Assembly: GCA_015067635.1 (NCBI GenBank)
Contig: SVMA01000009.1
Span: 1 to 52,836 of the forward strand
Origin: Oscillospiraceae bacterium
Lineage (GTDB): Bacteria > Bacillota > Clostridia > Oscillospirales > Oscillospiraceae
Length of the DNA: 52,836 nucleotides
Direction: 5' to 3'
The stretch's first letter is position 1. Every line of letters begins with the position of its first letter. The notes under the pieces were generated by a model that saw only the letters and a program-made list of their open reading frames with translations, searched no databases and was not told the DNA's origin. A program made the position numbers and the translations under genes. Positions 8,308-16,318 of the stretch are shown here, piece after piece.

Positions 8308-8637
8308 TTATTTGCAATACAGCACCAATGCAATGAATTCCAGAGTTTCTTCCGCTTCGTTGCGAATGGCATGCCCGTCACCGGGGATGATGGTGCATAC
8401 ATCACCGGCAACAACGGTATTTTCACTTCCGTCGGCATCGGTGTAGATACCGGTGCCGCTTAAAATGTAGTAGTAATCCACTTCGCCGTTATGGATGTGC
8501 CAGTTGACAACCTCGCCCTTGGCAAGCCGCACATGCGCGAACATGCCGCCTTGCCCGTAAAGCTCTTCCTTGTCCACAATGGCGTTGATTTCTGCACCGC
8601 CGATGATTTTCGGGTTTCTTAATTTGCGTATTGCCAT
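8308..8637 (-). CDS. Small single-domain cupin
   Basis: A 109-residue cupin. Cupin motif 1 is WHIHNGEVDYYYILSGTG, giving metal ligands His, His and Glu; motif 2 is GDVCTIIPGDGHAIRN with the final histidine. Such small cupins act as sugar isomerases or epimerases, ligand sensors or dioxygenases. The operon places it between a NagB-like enzyme and a polyol dehydrogenase, so it may isomerise or bind the same sugar. AAGGAG is 7 bases before ATG 8637. It lies 21 bases after the NagB-like gene. Function unassigned. Confidence 0.85.
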   Translation of the reverse strand: MAIRKLRNPKIIGGAEINAIVDKEELYGQGGMFAHVRLAKGEVVNWHIHNGEVDYYYILSGTGIYTDADGSENTVVAGDVCTIIPGDGHAIRNEAEETLEFIALVLYCK

Positions 8638-8658
8638 AGCTTACTCCTTCGCGTCTGC

Positions 8659-9594
8659 TTAGTTGCACTCTGCGGTCAGAGGACCGGCCAGTTCTTTCAG
8701 ATAGAACAGCTTTCCGGGCAGAGTGGGGATGTTGGAGGAGGTAACGTGACGGCAGGGACCGTAGTGCAGTGTGGCGAGGAAGCTCATGCCCTGCCAGCCC
8801 ATACCGCGATTGAATGCACCGTCACAGCCGCCAATGGCATAGTCCGCCTGCAGGAACAGGCCGGGGCCGATGGTATTGGCGCGGCAAGGCACCAAAGTGG
8901 TACGGCTCTTAAAGCTGGTGATGGCATTTTGCTCAATCGTCAGAGGATGGAGCTTTGCACCGATGCGGTAGCACTGCTGCTTCCATTCCTCGTCGGTTGC
9001 AAATTCTGTACCGAAATGAGGCTCCCAGAAAGCAATGTGGCAAGCTCTGCCAATGCCGTAAACCAGAACAAGCTTGGCGCCCTCTGCCTTCAAAGCGGCA
9101 ATCTTTTCCGGGTAAGTAGGCAGATTTTCCTTGGTGGCAAAGTTGCGCTGATTCTCGGGAATGGTGCGGTTGAGTTTGTTAAAGAAGGCTTGCTTCATGG
9201 AGTATTCAAAGGAAGCCTTATCAGTGTTGGACAGAGTGTTGCCCTCACCGTCGGACCATTCGTCCATGTTGAAGGTGTAAACGTGACCGCAGTCAACATC
9301 CCACTCGTTGAGGAAGTAGGAAGCCCAACGGTACATACCCATAGGACCGACAGGCAGAATCATAGCCAGCTTTTCCTTGCGGTCAGCGGCCAGCTTGATC
9401 TGCATGGCGATTTCGTGACCCATCAGGGTGTCCAGGTCGCTGAGCACTTCACACTCGACAGGCTGGAAATCCTTGTTCCAGAAAGCCTCACGGGCAACGC
9501 CCTTATCACAGCATGCATCCATGCGGGCCATGTCCCAACCCTTGGGGAAGAAGTCCTCCAGTAAGGAGCCTGCAACAGTTGTCATAAAGTTCAT
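8659..9594 (-). CDS. NagB-like (glucosamine-6-phosphate isomerase superfamily) protein with altered active site
   Basis: A 311-residue NagB/RpiA-fold protein, longer than E. coli NagB (266). FNMDEW matches the FNMDEY motif, keeping the general-base Asp (Asp72 in E. coli). The second active-site motif reads [13 protein letters not shown] where NagB has GVGNDGHIAFNEP: the ring-opening His and the Glu are kept, but the catalytic Asp141 is Ala, Gly142 is Cys and Asn is Trp. It therefore probably acts on a different substrate or reaction than glucosamine 6-phosphate deamination. ATG 9594 follows GGAGGTACATATT; a TTG 15 bases upstream is rejected because it overlaps that site. Second gene of the operon, 21 bases after the PIG-L deacetylase. 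Confidence 0.85.
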   Translation of the reverse strand: MNFMTTVAGSLLEDFFPKGWDMARMDACCDKGVAREAFWNKDFQPVECEVLSDLDTLMGHEIAMQIKLAADRKEKLAMILPVGPMGMYRWASYFLNEWDVDCGHVYTFNMDEWSDGEGNTLSNTDKASFEYSMKQAFFNKLNRTIPENQRNFATKENLPTYPEKIAALKAEGAKLVLVYGIGRACHIAFWEPHFGTEFATDEEWKQQCYRIGAKLHPLTIEQNAITSFKSRTTLVPCRANTIGPGLFLQADYAIGGCDGAFNRGMGWQGMSFLATLHYGPCRHVTSSNIPTLPGKLFYLKELAGPLTAECN

Positions 9595-9615
9595 AATATG
9601 TACCTCCAAAATTTA

Positions 9616-10341
9616 TTAAGGCAGCAACCGCTTGGTGGTGCCTTTTAGATAATATTGTGCCTGACGGAAGCCTTCCGCATAATCCGCGCCGCATTGATAA
9701 CCGCGGTAACGGGAACAGGTCTTGACCATATCTGCAAAATCAATGCCGTCATGCTCCCGCATCCATACCAGCTGACTGGCGTGACATTCCAGCATTTCCA
9801 GTTTCAGATCAATGACATCGGAGATGTCCACAAAATCTGTGGGAACAAAGTTTACACCGGCCAAAGTGTCCATGTAATAGATGGGCACGACTTTGGCAGG
9901 GGGAGTGTCCTTGGTACTGTACTTAGGGTTGTCCAAATAATAATTGGGCAAGGTTGCGGTAAAGCTTGCGTCGAAAACCAGACGGGAAACAGCAGTATGG
10001 TCCGGCATATAGTCATCCGGGTTGTGGGTGATGATGACGTCAGGGTTGGCGTACTTGATGACGTCCACCATTTTATCCCGCGCCTGCCGGTTGTCTACGT
10101 AAATTTCCAAATCATCAAACCCGGCGCAGATGACCTCAATGCCGGCAAGAGAACCTGCCTTTTTCGCCTCATTGCCGCGAATGACCGTCAGCTCGTCCGG
10201 GGGGATGATCACATGTCCCAGATTGCCGGTAGAGGCATGGCAGACAATGACCTTGTCTCCCCGCTGTACGCATTTTGCCAGGGTTCCGGCGCAGGCGATT
10301 TCCACGTCGTCCGGATGGCATCCGATTGCTAAAACATTCAT
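9616..10341 (-). CDS. PIG-L/LmbE-family deacetylase
   Basis: A 241-residue zinc-dependent N-deacetylase. The signature GCHPDDVEIACAG gives the first His and two Asp ligands, and PDDYMPDHTAV gives the third ligand. Family members remove acetyl groups from GlcNAc-containing substrates (PIG-L, MshB, BshB) or small sugars such as diacetylchitobiose. No signal peptide, so the substrate is intracellular. First gene of a four-gene operon with a NagB-like protein, suggesting deacetylation then isomerisation of an N-acetylamino sugar. ATG 10341 is preferred, with AAAGG 11 bases upstream; ATG 10353 directly abuts that site. Confidence 0.88.
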   Translation of the reverse strand: MNVLAIGCHPDDVEIACAGTLAKCVQRGDKVIVCHASTGNLGHVIIPPDELTVIRGNEAKKAGSLAGIEVICAGFDDLEIYVDNRQARDKMVDVIKYANPDVIITHNPDDYMPDHTAVSRLVFDASFTATLPNYYLDNPKYSTKDTPPAKVVPIYYMDTLAGVNFVPTDFVDISDVIDLKLEMLECHASQLVWMREHDGIDFADMVKTCSRYRGYQCGADYAEGFRQAQYYLKGTTKRLLP

Positions 10342-10475
10342 TTGCCGTATCATCCTTTCCGTTTGCCAGAAAAATAATTTTTCTTGTAGATATTCCTATT
10401 ATATGCTATTATGAATGGGAAATCTTTGCATTATCTTTTCTCTTATTTAACATATCGTACACAGGGGGGATACTT
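10342..10475. promoter_or_regulatory. Divergent promoter region, amino-sugar operon and AraC regulator
   Basis: This 134-base gap separates the start of the PIG-L operon (minus) from the AraC gene (plus). It is very A/T rich, and a cluster of TATTAT/TATAAT-like -10 boxes lies around 10395-10412 on both strands, but no clear -35 box is seen for either direction. That fits activator-dependent transcription by the neighbouring AraC protein. No strong palindrome was found. Confidence 0.45.
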
Positions 10476-11354
10476 GTGGCTTTTGAGTTGGTTCCTGTGC
10501 AGCAGGAGATATCCATTTCCGGCTTTCATTCCATTTACTATTTTGAATTTGATAAGCACTTCTATCATCCACCGGAAAAGCATGATTTTTGGGAGCTGGT
10601 TTATGTGGATTACGGCTCCATCAATGCGGTGGTGGACGGTGTGGGCTGTTCGTTGAAAAAAGGTCAGGTCATCTTCCACGAGCCGATGGAAGCCCATTGT
10701 CATGTGTCTGATCAGCAAAACGCTTCCAATGTGGTGGTAATTGCTTTTGCCTGTGACAGCCCGCTTATGTCCTTCTTTAATAAAAAGATATTTTCACTGG
10801 AGAAGGCTTCCCGCAAGACCCTTTCCCTGTTTTTGCAGGAAGCGACCAACGCGCTGGGACATCTGTGCGGGGACTATGAAAACAAATCTCCCCTGGACTT
10901 TTCCCGGGCCAAGCCGGGGGCGGTGCAGCTGATGCAGTGCTATCTGGTGGAGTTTCTGTTTTCGCTGATTCGCGGCGATGAAACCACGGTAGAGGCGCTG
11001 CGTCAAACACCGGCAAGCCGGCAAATGGCGGAAAATTCCTTGGCAGATTCCATTATCCAGTACATACAGTCAAGCAGCTATCAAATGCCGTCGCTGACGG
11101 TGCTGTGCCGTGAATTTTCCATCAGCCGAACATATTTATGTCGGATTTTCAAGGAGGCTACCGGAACCAGTCCCGTAGATTATTGGATCACGCAAAAAAT
11201 AAAGGAAGCAAAAAAGCTTTTGCGGGAAAACAATCACAATATTACACAGATATCCATGCTTTTGGGCTATTCCAGCATTCATCACTTTACCCGTATATTC
11301 AAACGCTTTACCGGCATGAGTCCGACGGACTATAAAAACTCCGTAAATGAATAA
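10476..11354 (+). CDS. AraC-family transcriptional regulator
   Basis: A 292-residue regulator with an N-terminal cupin-like sugar-sensing domain (HDFWELVYVDYG, then GQVIFHEPMEAHCHV) and a C-terminal double helix-turn-helix (LCREFSISRTYLCRIFKEAT and ISMLLGYSSIHHFTRIFKRF, then GMSPTDYK). The start is GTG 10476, preceded by AGGGGGG; upstream in-frame codons would run through the promoter region and into the divergent gene. It is divergent from the PIG-L/NagB-like/cupin/dehydrogenase operon and most likely activates it in response to its sugar. A bidirectional terminator follows. Confidence 0.92.
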   Translation: MAFELVPVQQEISISGFHSIYYFEFDKHFYHPPEKHDFWELVYVDYGSINAVVDGVGCSLKKGQVIFHEPMEAHCHVSDQQNASNVVVIAFACDSPLMSFFNKKIFSLEKASRKTLSLFLQEATNALGHLCGDYENKSPLDFSRAKPGAVQLMQCYLVEFLFSLIRGDETTVEALRQTPASRQMAENSLADSIIQYIQSSSYQMPSLTVLCREFSISRTYLCRIFKEATGTSPVDYWITQKIKEAKKLLRENNHNITQISMLLGYSSIHHFTRIFKRFTGMSPTDYKNSVNE

Positions 11355-11387
11355 AAAGGAGCGCTTACCCTTTGGTAAGCGCTCTTT
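11355..11387. terminator. Bidirectional terminator
   Basis: An 11-bp stem (11359-11369 against 11374-11384, GAGCGCTTACC) flanked by AAAAA on the left and TTT on the right, between the convergent AraC and aminotransferase genes. It is stronger in the minus direction. Confidence 0.88.
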
Positions 11388-11392
11388 GCGTG

Positions 11393-12715
11393 TTAAATAC
11401 CCTTTTTCATTTCGTCAATGGATTCCAAAATAGCATCCGCCATGTAATCCAGCTGTTCCTGCGTCAGACCGTAAACGGGGAAGTGGGTAAAGCGGTGATA
11501 GAATACATCCTCGGTAACTGGACAGGTTGCCGCAATGGCGTCCTCGTCATAGCCGTATTCCTTCAGCACCTGGAACCGATACAGAGGTCCGAAGTGAGCA
11601 ATCTCCGTGACACCCTTTTGCGCCAGCTTTTTCTTCAGTACCTGCACGTCACCACCGGCCTTTTCCGGATCCAAAACCAGTTTATACAGGTGGAAGGTGG
11701 GTTTTGTGCCGTTGCCACCCAGATCCTGGGGGATGATTGCGTCACAGCCTGCCAAACGACTGTTCAGATAAGCTGCGGCATCATAGCGTGCCTGCATGAT
11801 GCGATCATTCCGGGCAATCTGCAGCTGCAAACCAAGACCCTGAATCTCTGTGGTAGAGAAATTGGTAGCGACGAAGGGTCCGTTTTTGCCCTTAATAGCG
11901 GTAACGTCATACAGCCAGTCTTTGATTTGCCGGCTGAAATCCGTACCCAGAAAACGGGCACGACGCATTTCCGGCAGAAATTCCTGAATGTTGGAGCAGA
12001 GGATTCCACCCTCGCCAAAGGAAGTAATGTTTTTCACTTCATGGAAGGAAAATGCGCCGAAGTGACCGATGGTGCCCAGCTTGCGTCCCTTGTATTCGCC
12101 GCCAAAGCCGTGGGCGGCATCCTCCAAAACAATAATATCGTGCTTTTTTGCCAGCTCCATGATGGGATCCATATCCACAGGATAGCCGCCAATATGGACG
12201 GGGATGATCATTTTCGTTTTGTCTGTGATCTTTCGTGCCACATCGGCAGGATCCATATTGATCGTTTTGGGGTCCACATCGGCAAAGACAAGCTTACAGC
12301 CGATGGAAAGGGGATAGGCCATGGTGGCGGCAAAGGTAATTGCAGGAACGATTACCTCGTCACCGGGCTGCAGATTGGCATATTTGCAGGCAATTTCAAA
12401 GCCGGCAGTGCAGTTGGTCAGGAAGGTTGAGCCGGAAGTGTTCAGATACGCATCACACATATCCTCAGCTTTTGCCACCTGTCTGTCCAAAGAGAGCTTT
12501 GCGGGGGGCTGTGAAATCTGATCCAGCTCCAGCACTTTTTCTTCCACAGCCTTTACGGCAGATTCGTATGCAGAGCCGGTGCCTTGCATCATAAAGCGGA
12601 TAATGGCCATCAGATCCTGTGCGTTGTAGTTTTCACCCACAGCCGCCCAGGGGACTTTGGTTTCGCCGGTGTTGTACCGGAAATCAGAAGCTTTTTTCTC
12701 GATTTTGTTTTCCAA
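11393..12715 (-). CDS. DegT/DnrJ/EryC1-family PLP sugar aminotransferase
   Basis: A 440-residue PLP enzyme that probably transaminates a keto-sugar. Landmarks: GDEVIVPAITFAAT, VLEDAAHGFGGEYKG, and SFHEVKNITSFGEGG with the PLP-binding lysine. About 70 extra residues precede the usual core, whose helical stretch resembles the extended N-terminus of NtdA-type enzymes. The start is TTG 12715 with AAGGAG 7 bases upstream. It lies 14 bases after a Gfo/Idh/MocA dehydrogenase gene; such pairs make amino sugars (NtdC/NtdA, kanosamine) or aminocyclitols by oxidising a hydroxyl and then transaminating it. The reverse, catabolic direction is equally possible. Confidence 0.88.
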   Translation of the reverse strand: MENKIEKKASDFRYNTGETKVPWAAVGENYNAQDLMAIIRFMMQGTGSAYESAVKAVEEKVLELDQISQPPAKLSLDRQVAKAEDMCDAYLNTSGSTFLTNCTAGFEIACKYANLQPGDEVIVPAITFAATMAYPLSIGCKLVFADVDPKTINMDPADVARKITDKTKMIIPVHIGGYPVDMDPIMELAKKHDIIVLEDAAHGFGGEYKGRKLGTIGHFGAFSFHEVKNITSFGEGGILCSNIQEFLPEMRRARFLGTDFSRQIKDWLYDVTAIKGKNGPFVATNFSTTEIQGLGLQLQIARNDRIMQARYDAAAYLNSRLAGCDAIIPQDLGGNGTKPTFHLYKLVLDPEKAGGDVQVLKKKLAQKGVTEIAHFGPLYRFQVLKEYGYDEDAIAATCPVTEDVFYHRFTHFPVYGLTQEQLDYMADAILESIDEMKKGI

Positions 12716-12729
12716 GGCGATTCTCCTTG

Positions 12730-13734
12730 TTACAGTGTAATGACGATGCCCTCGTCGTTGGAACGGTAAGCGGCCTCAATGACCTTTTGTACCTGAACGG
12801 CATCGGAGGCAGGAACCTCCAGCGGCAGGTTGTTCAATATGGAGTTTCCGAAGGATTCAATTTCCCGGGTGTACATATTGCCAAATTCTGCCTCGGTATT
12901 CTGTTCGCCCTCGTCACAGAAGCAGGCATCCAAAGTACCACCATCAATCTGGCCGATGATTTCATCACCCAGGAGCCGACCTTTTTCTCCCCAGAAGGAA
13001 ACGCGCCACTTGGAAATGGGGTAGGGGATGTTGAAATTGGATTGCACCACACATTGACAGCCGTTTTCCAGCCGCAGCATGACAGTGGAGGAATCCTCAA
13101 CTTCGTAATCAAAGGAGAGATTGTCGTGGAAGCCGGCAACCTGCTTGACCTTGGAGCCGGTGATGTACTGCATCAGGTCAATACAGTGAACACCCATATC
13201 CATCAGGGTGCCGCCGCCGCTTTTGGCTTTGTAGTGCCGCCAGGCGGCTTCGTTTGGAGCAGACAAACCGGAGAACTGTGCATAGCCGGAAACGACCTTG
13301 CCCATTTTCCCATCTGCAATGGCTTTTTTCATTGCCTGCACGTGAGTACCGAACCGCATCATAAAGCCTGCGGCAATCTGGACACCCTTTTCTGCACAGT
13401 AGGCAATGACTTTGTCACCCTCTTCTGCGGTCAGTGCCAGCGGTTTTTCGATTAAAATATGTTTGCCGGCATCGGCAGCAGCCATTGCCTGCTGTGCATG
13501 GAGTACCACGGGAGATGCAATGTAAACCGCATCAATTTCCGGGTCAGCAAGAAGTGCGGCCTCGCTGTCATAGGCTTTTTTACAGCCCCATTTGGCACGG
13601 CAGGCCTCTGCCTTTTCCATAGTGATTTCCATGACGGCAACCAACTCGGCATTATTGGCCAACAGCATGCCGGGAATGGTTCTTCTTTCGGCAATGCCAC
13701 CGGCACCGATAACGCCCCAACGAAGTTTTTTCAT
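12730..13734 (-). CDS. Gfo/Idh/MocA-family dehydrogenase
   Basis: A 334-residue NAD(P)-dependent sugar or cyclitol dehydrogenase. The N-terminal Rossmann motif is WGVIGAGGIAERRTIPGM; the family motif EKPLAL carries the catalytic lysine; MDMGVHCIDLMQYITG has the conserved Asp and His of the C-terminal domain. It likely oxidises a ring hydroxyl to a ketone for the aminotransferase that follows 14 bases later, or reduces the ketone the aminotransferase makes. AAAGGATG lies about 10 bases before ATG 13734. The gene is divergent from a PocR-AraC regulator. Substrate unknown. Confidence 0.9.
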   Translation of the reverse strand: MKKLRWGVIGAGGIAERRTIPGMLLANNAELVAVMEITMEKAEACRAKWGCKKAYDSEAALLADPEIDAVYIASPVVLHAQQAMAAADAGKHILIEKPLALTAEEGDKVIAYCAEKGVQIAAGFMMRFGTHVQAMKKAIADGKMGKVVSGYAQFSGLSAPNEAAWRHYKAKSGGGTLMDMGVHCIDLMQYITGSKVKQVAGFHDNLSFDYEVEDSSTVMLRLENGCQCVVQSNFNIPYPISKWRVSFWGEKGRLLGDEIIGQIDGGTLDACFCDEGEQNTEAEFGNMYTREIESFGNSILNNLPLEVPASDAVQVQKVIEAAYRSNDEGIVITL

Positions 13735-13919
13735 ACGATATCATCCTTTCGTTTTGATTTGCATTTTTATTATACAAGGTTGAAATTGGTTTGTGTATAA
13801 AGAATCGATAAATTTGGATAAAATATCCATAAAAGAAATAATCGATATTGAACTTGAAATATCTGCAATTATATGGTATATTATTAAAAAACCCAAGAAA
13901 AACGAAGTGTGGTGTCGAA
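13735..13919. promoter_or_regulatory. Divergent control region with promoters and an inverted repeat
   Basis: For the plus-strand regulator, TTGAAA (13854-13859), a 17-bp gap and TATATT (13877-13882) form a good promoter. For the minus-strand dehydrogenase operon, a TATAAT is at 13769-13774 but no good -35 box is seen, suggesting an activator. An inverted repeat TGGATA-AAA-TATCCA (13815-13829), flanked by ATCGAT-like sequences at 13804 and 13841, lies about 40 bases upstream of that -10 box and is a candidate operator for the PocR-AraC protein. Confidence 0.65.
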
Positions 13920-14744
13920 ATGGAACAGAAAAAGCTAATCAAATATATTGAGATGTTTTATCAAATTTCTGGGTTGGAAGTTACGGTAATGGATAGCGGC
14001 TGGCACCATGTGGTATCTACAATGTGCGGACGCAACAGCATCTGCCAACTGGTGCACGGGCATCCGGGCGGTCTGCGGCTTTGCCGGGATTCTGATTGTG
14101 AACATATCCGGTATGTGCGGGCAAATCCCCAACTGCATATATACACTTGTCCCTGCGGCTTTTACACCATGATCGCACCGGTGGTTCAAAACGAGGAGGC
14201 GACTGCATTTTTGATGGCATCTCCCGGTTTTGAGGATAAGAAGAATTGGGATGAGCACTGCGTTCGGTTGATGAAGGAATTGCTGCCGGGTATTGATGGA
14301 GAGCAGGCGAAAAGAATATTACAGGACCAACCGCATTATTCCAAGGAAAAATTGGAAGTTTATGGGGAAATGCTGATGTTGATCGCACAGAAAATCGGTG
14401 AACTGGAATTGGGCGGAGTATCTGAGCGTGATATTGCAAGAATGATAAAGCAGTATATCGACCGCAATCTCCACAATAAAATCACACTGGCAAATTTGAG
14501 CTATCAGCTTAATTACAGCACCGTAACGTTGACGCAGCACTTTAAGAAGGAATACGGCATGAGTATTATGACGTATGCAACAAAAAAGAGAATGGAGCTG
14601 GCGGCTTGGCTTTTGAAGGATGTTAGTCAGTCAGTCAGCGAGATCTCGAGGGCCTGCGGATTCCGGGATGCAGAGTATTTTTCCAGCACCTTCAAAAAGT
14701 ATTACGGAGTCTCTCCCAGCCAATGGCGGGATGCACAACAATAA
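13920..14744 (+). CDS. PocR-AraC transcriptional regulator
   Basis: A 274-residue regulator. The N-terminal half is a PocR sensory domain rich in cysteine (CQLVHGHPGGLRLC, DCEH, YTCPCGFYTMIAPV); PocR domains are named from the propanediol regulator and are thought to bind small hydrocarbon or sugar-like ligands. The C-terminal third is an AraC double helix-turn-helix (LSYQLNYSTVTLTQHFKKEY, ACGFRDAEYFSSTFKKYY, GVSPSQWR). ATG 13920 is chosen although its ribosome site is weak, because the promoter at 13854-13882 excludes the upstream start at 13848. It probably controls the divergent dehydrogenase-aminotransferase pair. Confidence 0.9.
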   Translation: MEQKKLIKYIEMFYQISGLEVTVMDSGWHHVVSTMCGRNSICQLVHGHPGGLRLCRDSDCEHIRYVRANPQLHIYTCPCGFYTMIAPVVQNEEATAFLMASPGFEDKKNWDEHCVRLMKELLPGIDGEQAKRILQDQPHYSKEKLEVYGEMLMLIAQKIGELELGGVSERDIARMIKQYIDRNLHNKITLANLSYQLNYSTVTLTQHFKKEYGMSIMTYATKKRMELAAWLLKDVSQSVSEISRACGFRDAEYFSSTFKKYYGVSPSQWRDAQQ

Positions 14745-14748
14745 CAAA

Positions 14749-14775
14749 AAAGACCGCACATTCTGTGCGGTCTTT
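14749..14775. terminator. Bidirectional terminator
   Basis: A 12-bp stem (14749-14760 against 14764-14775, AAAGACCGCACA) with a TTC loop, flanked by A and T runs, between convergent genes. Confidence 0.92.
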
Positions 14776-14784
14776 AATCTTTGG

Positions 14785-16065
14785 TTATACAAATCGGTAG
14801 TGATCTTCGGTAACCTCCAAAGAGCCAGAATAGAAGGTTTCCATGGCTTTTTCCAGGTCAATGGCATCCTGCACACCGGCAGTTTCATAGCAAGAATGCA
14901 TGGCCAGCTGAGGCAGTCCGATATCTGCGGTGGGAACCGATACATGGGAAAGGGAAATATTACCCAGGGTTGAGCCGCCGGGAATATCCGCACGGTTGCA
15001 ATAGGTTTGTACCTTTACCCCCGCTTTTTCGCAAATCTTGCGGAAAATCGCGGCAGAGACTCCGTCGGTACTGTAACGCAGATTGGCATTGAATTTCAGT
15101 ACAACGCCTTCATTGAGCAAGGGTGCGTTGTTGGCATCTGCATATTCCGGGTGATTGGGATGAAGGGCATGGCCGTTGTCTGCGGAAATCATAAAGGAAC
15201 TTGCCAGCATTTCCTGCTCGTCCAGACCCAGACTGTCACAAATACGCTGTAAGGTGGATTCCAGCAGCTTGGAGGCGGCACCTTGTACGGAGGAAGAGCC
15301 GACTTCTTCACTGTCAAAAACGCACAGCACAGGGATGCTGTTTCCGTCCTCCGCGTTCAGGAAGCCTTGGGTGCAGCTCCATGCACATTCCAGATCATCA
15401 ATCGCGGCGGAGGAGAGATATTCCTCATCGATCCCCCAGACTGTGGATTTTTGCCGGATATACAGGAAAAGGTCATGCCCCAGAATCTTACCGCCTGCCG
15501 TATCCTCTAACAGTTGTGCCAGCTTTCCTTCTGCACCTGCACTGCCCAAAAGGGGAAGGGTATCCACTGCGGGATTCCATTTATAGCCATCATTGGCTTG
15601 CCGGTTCATGTGGATCGCCACATTGGGAATCATCATCAGGTCCCGGTCAATGTTCACCAAACGGCCTTCCACAGCGTCTTCGGTTTCGACCATCACACGT
15701 CCGGCCAGGGACAGGGGACGGTCTAACCAGGGCGCCATGAGCATACCGCCGTATTTTTCGGTGGCAAGGCGGGTGTATTTGCCGGTCAGCTCGCCGTTTT
15801 CTTTCACTTTGAAGGTGGGGCGGTCAGAATGGCTGGCACTCATCATAAAACCCTTGGGATTCGTTTCGGGGACCCGAAATGCCAGCACAGCGGTGCCACC
15901 GCGCACAAGATAGTATTTACCGCCGGCGGTCAAATCCCAGCACTCCCCTTCGGACAGGCGGGTGTAGCCTGCCTGATCCAGCGTATCTGCCAAATAGGCA
16001 GCTGCGTGATATACGCTTACTGCAGCGTCCAAAAATGCCATCAGCTTCCTTGTTCGGATATCCAT
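14785..16065 (-). CDS. apeB: M18-family aminopeptidase
   Basis: A 426-residue cytosolic metallo-aminopeptidase of the aspartyl aminopeptidase family. The two-zinc site is visible in order: His in SASHSDRPTF, Asp in AAIDDLE, Glu-Glu in FDSEEVGSSS, Asp in SADNGHALHPNH and His in LAMHSCYE. Length is typical of M18. It releases N-terminal residues from peptides, with a preference for acidic ones in characterised members. The start ATG 16065 follows AGGAGGAAATT. Single gene, divergent from spo0A and convergent with the PocR-AraC gene. The symbol is family-based. Confidence 0.9.
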   Translation of the reverse strand: MDIRTRKLMAFLDAAVSVYHAAAYLADTLDQAGYTRLSEGECWDLTAGGKYYLVRGGTAVLAFRVPETNPKGFMMSASHSDRPTFKVKENGELTGKYTRLATEKYGGMLMAPWLDRPLSLAGRVMVETEDAVEGRLVNIDRDLMMIPNVAIHMNRQANDGYKWNPAVDTLPLLGSAGAEGKLAQLLEDTAGGKILGHDLFLYIRQKSTVWGIDEEYLSSAAIDDLECAWSCTQGFLNAEDGNSIPVLCVFDSEEVGSSSVQGAASKLLESTLQRICDSLGLDEQEMLASSFMISADNGHALHPNHPEYADANNAPLLNEGVVLKFNANLRYSTDGVSAAIFRKICEKAGVKVQTYCNRADIPGGSTLGNISLSHVSVPTADIGLPQLAMHSCYETAGVQDAIDLEKAMETFYSGSLEVTEDHYRFV

Positions 16066-16161
16066 AATTTCCTCCTGTCGTATTCCATACGTCATTCATT
16101 ACAAATTTGTTCCATGAAAATCAGCTGTTTTTATTCTACATCAACCTATGCAGTTCGTCAA

Positions 16162-16190
16162 CTGTCAAAGCTTTGTCGAAATTTGTCGAT
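16162..16190 (+). promoter_or_regulatory. Tandem 0A boxes upstream of spo0A
   Basis: Three TGNCGAA-like boxes in the same orientation: TGTCAAA (16163-16169, one mismatch), TGTCGAA (16174-16180, perfect) and TGTCGAT (16184-16190, one mismatch). The last two are exactly 10 bp apart, one helical turn. They lie 30-58 bp upstream of the spo0A -35 box, which fits autoregulation by Spo0A~P as known in Bacillus. Confidence 0.75.
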
Positions 16191-16219
16191 TATAGGCGAA
16201 CGATTGTTTAGATTTTTCC

Positions 16220-16248
16220 TTGCAAAAAACGATACATTATGCTAAATT
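16220..16248 (+). promoter_or_regulatory. spo0A promoter
   Basis: TTGCAA (16220-16225), a 17-bp spacer and TAAATT (16243-16248). The start site would be near 16255, leaving a leader of about 64 bases. Confidence 0.65.
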
Positions 16249-16318
16249 ATAGTTGTCGCACACGGCAGGTTCTGCCGTGATATTGGGGAGCAAGTTCATT
16301 ATGACAGGAGAGGAAGCT

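Noticed and set aside
11372..12430. 352-codon open frame on the plus strand opposite the DegT aminotransferase
   Set aside because: Antisense to a gene with clear PLP motifs and a good ribosome site.
13848..13919. Upstream start for the PocR-AraC regulator at 13848
   Set aside because: A TTGAAA-17-TATATT promoter lies within these codons, so they would not be transcribed in full.
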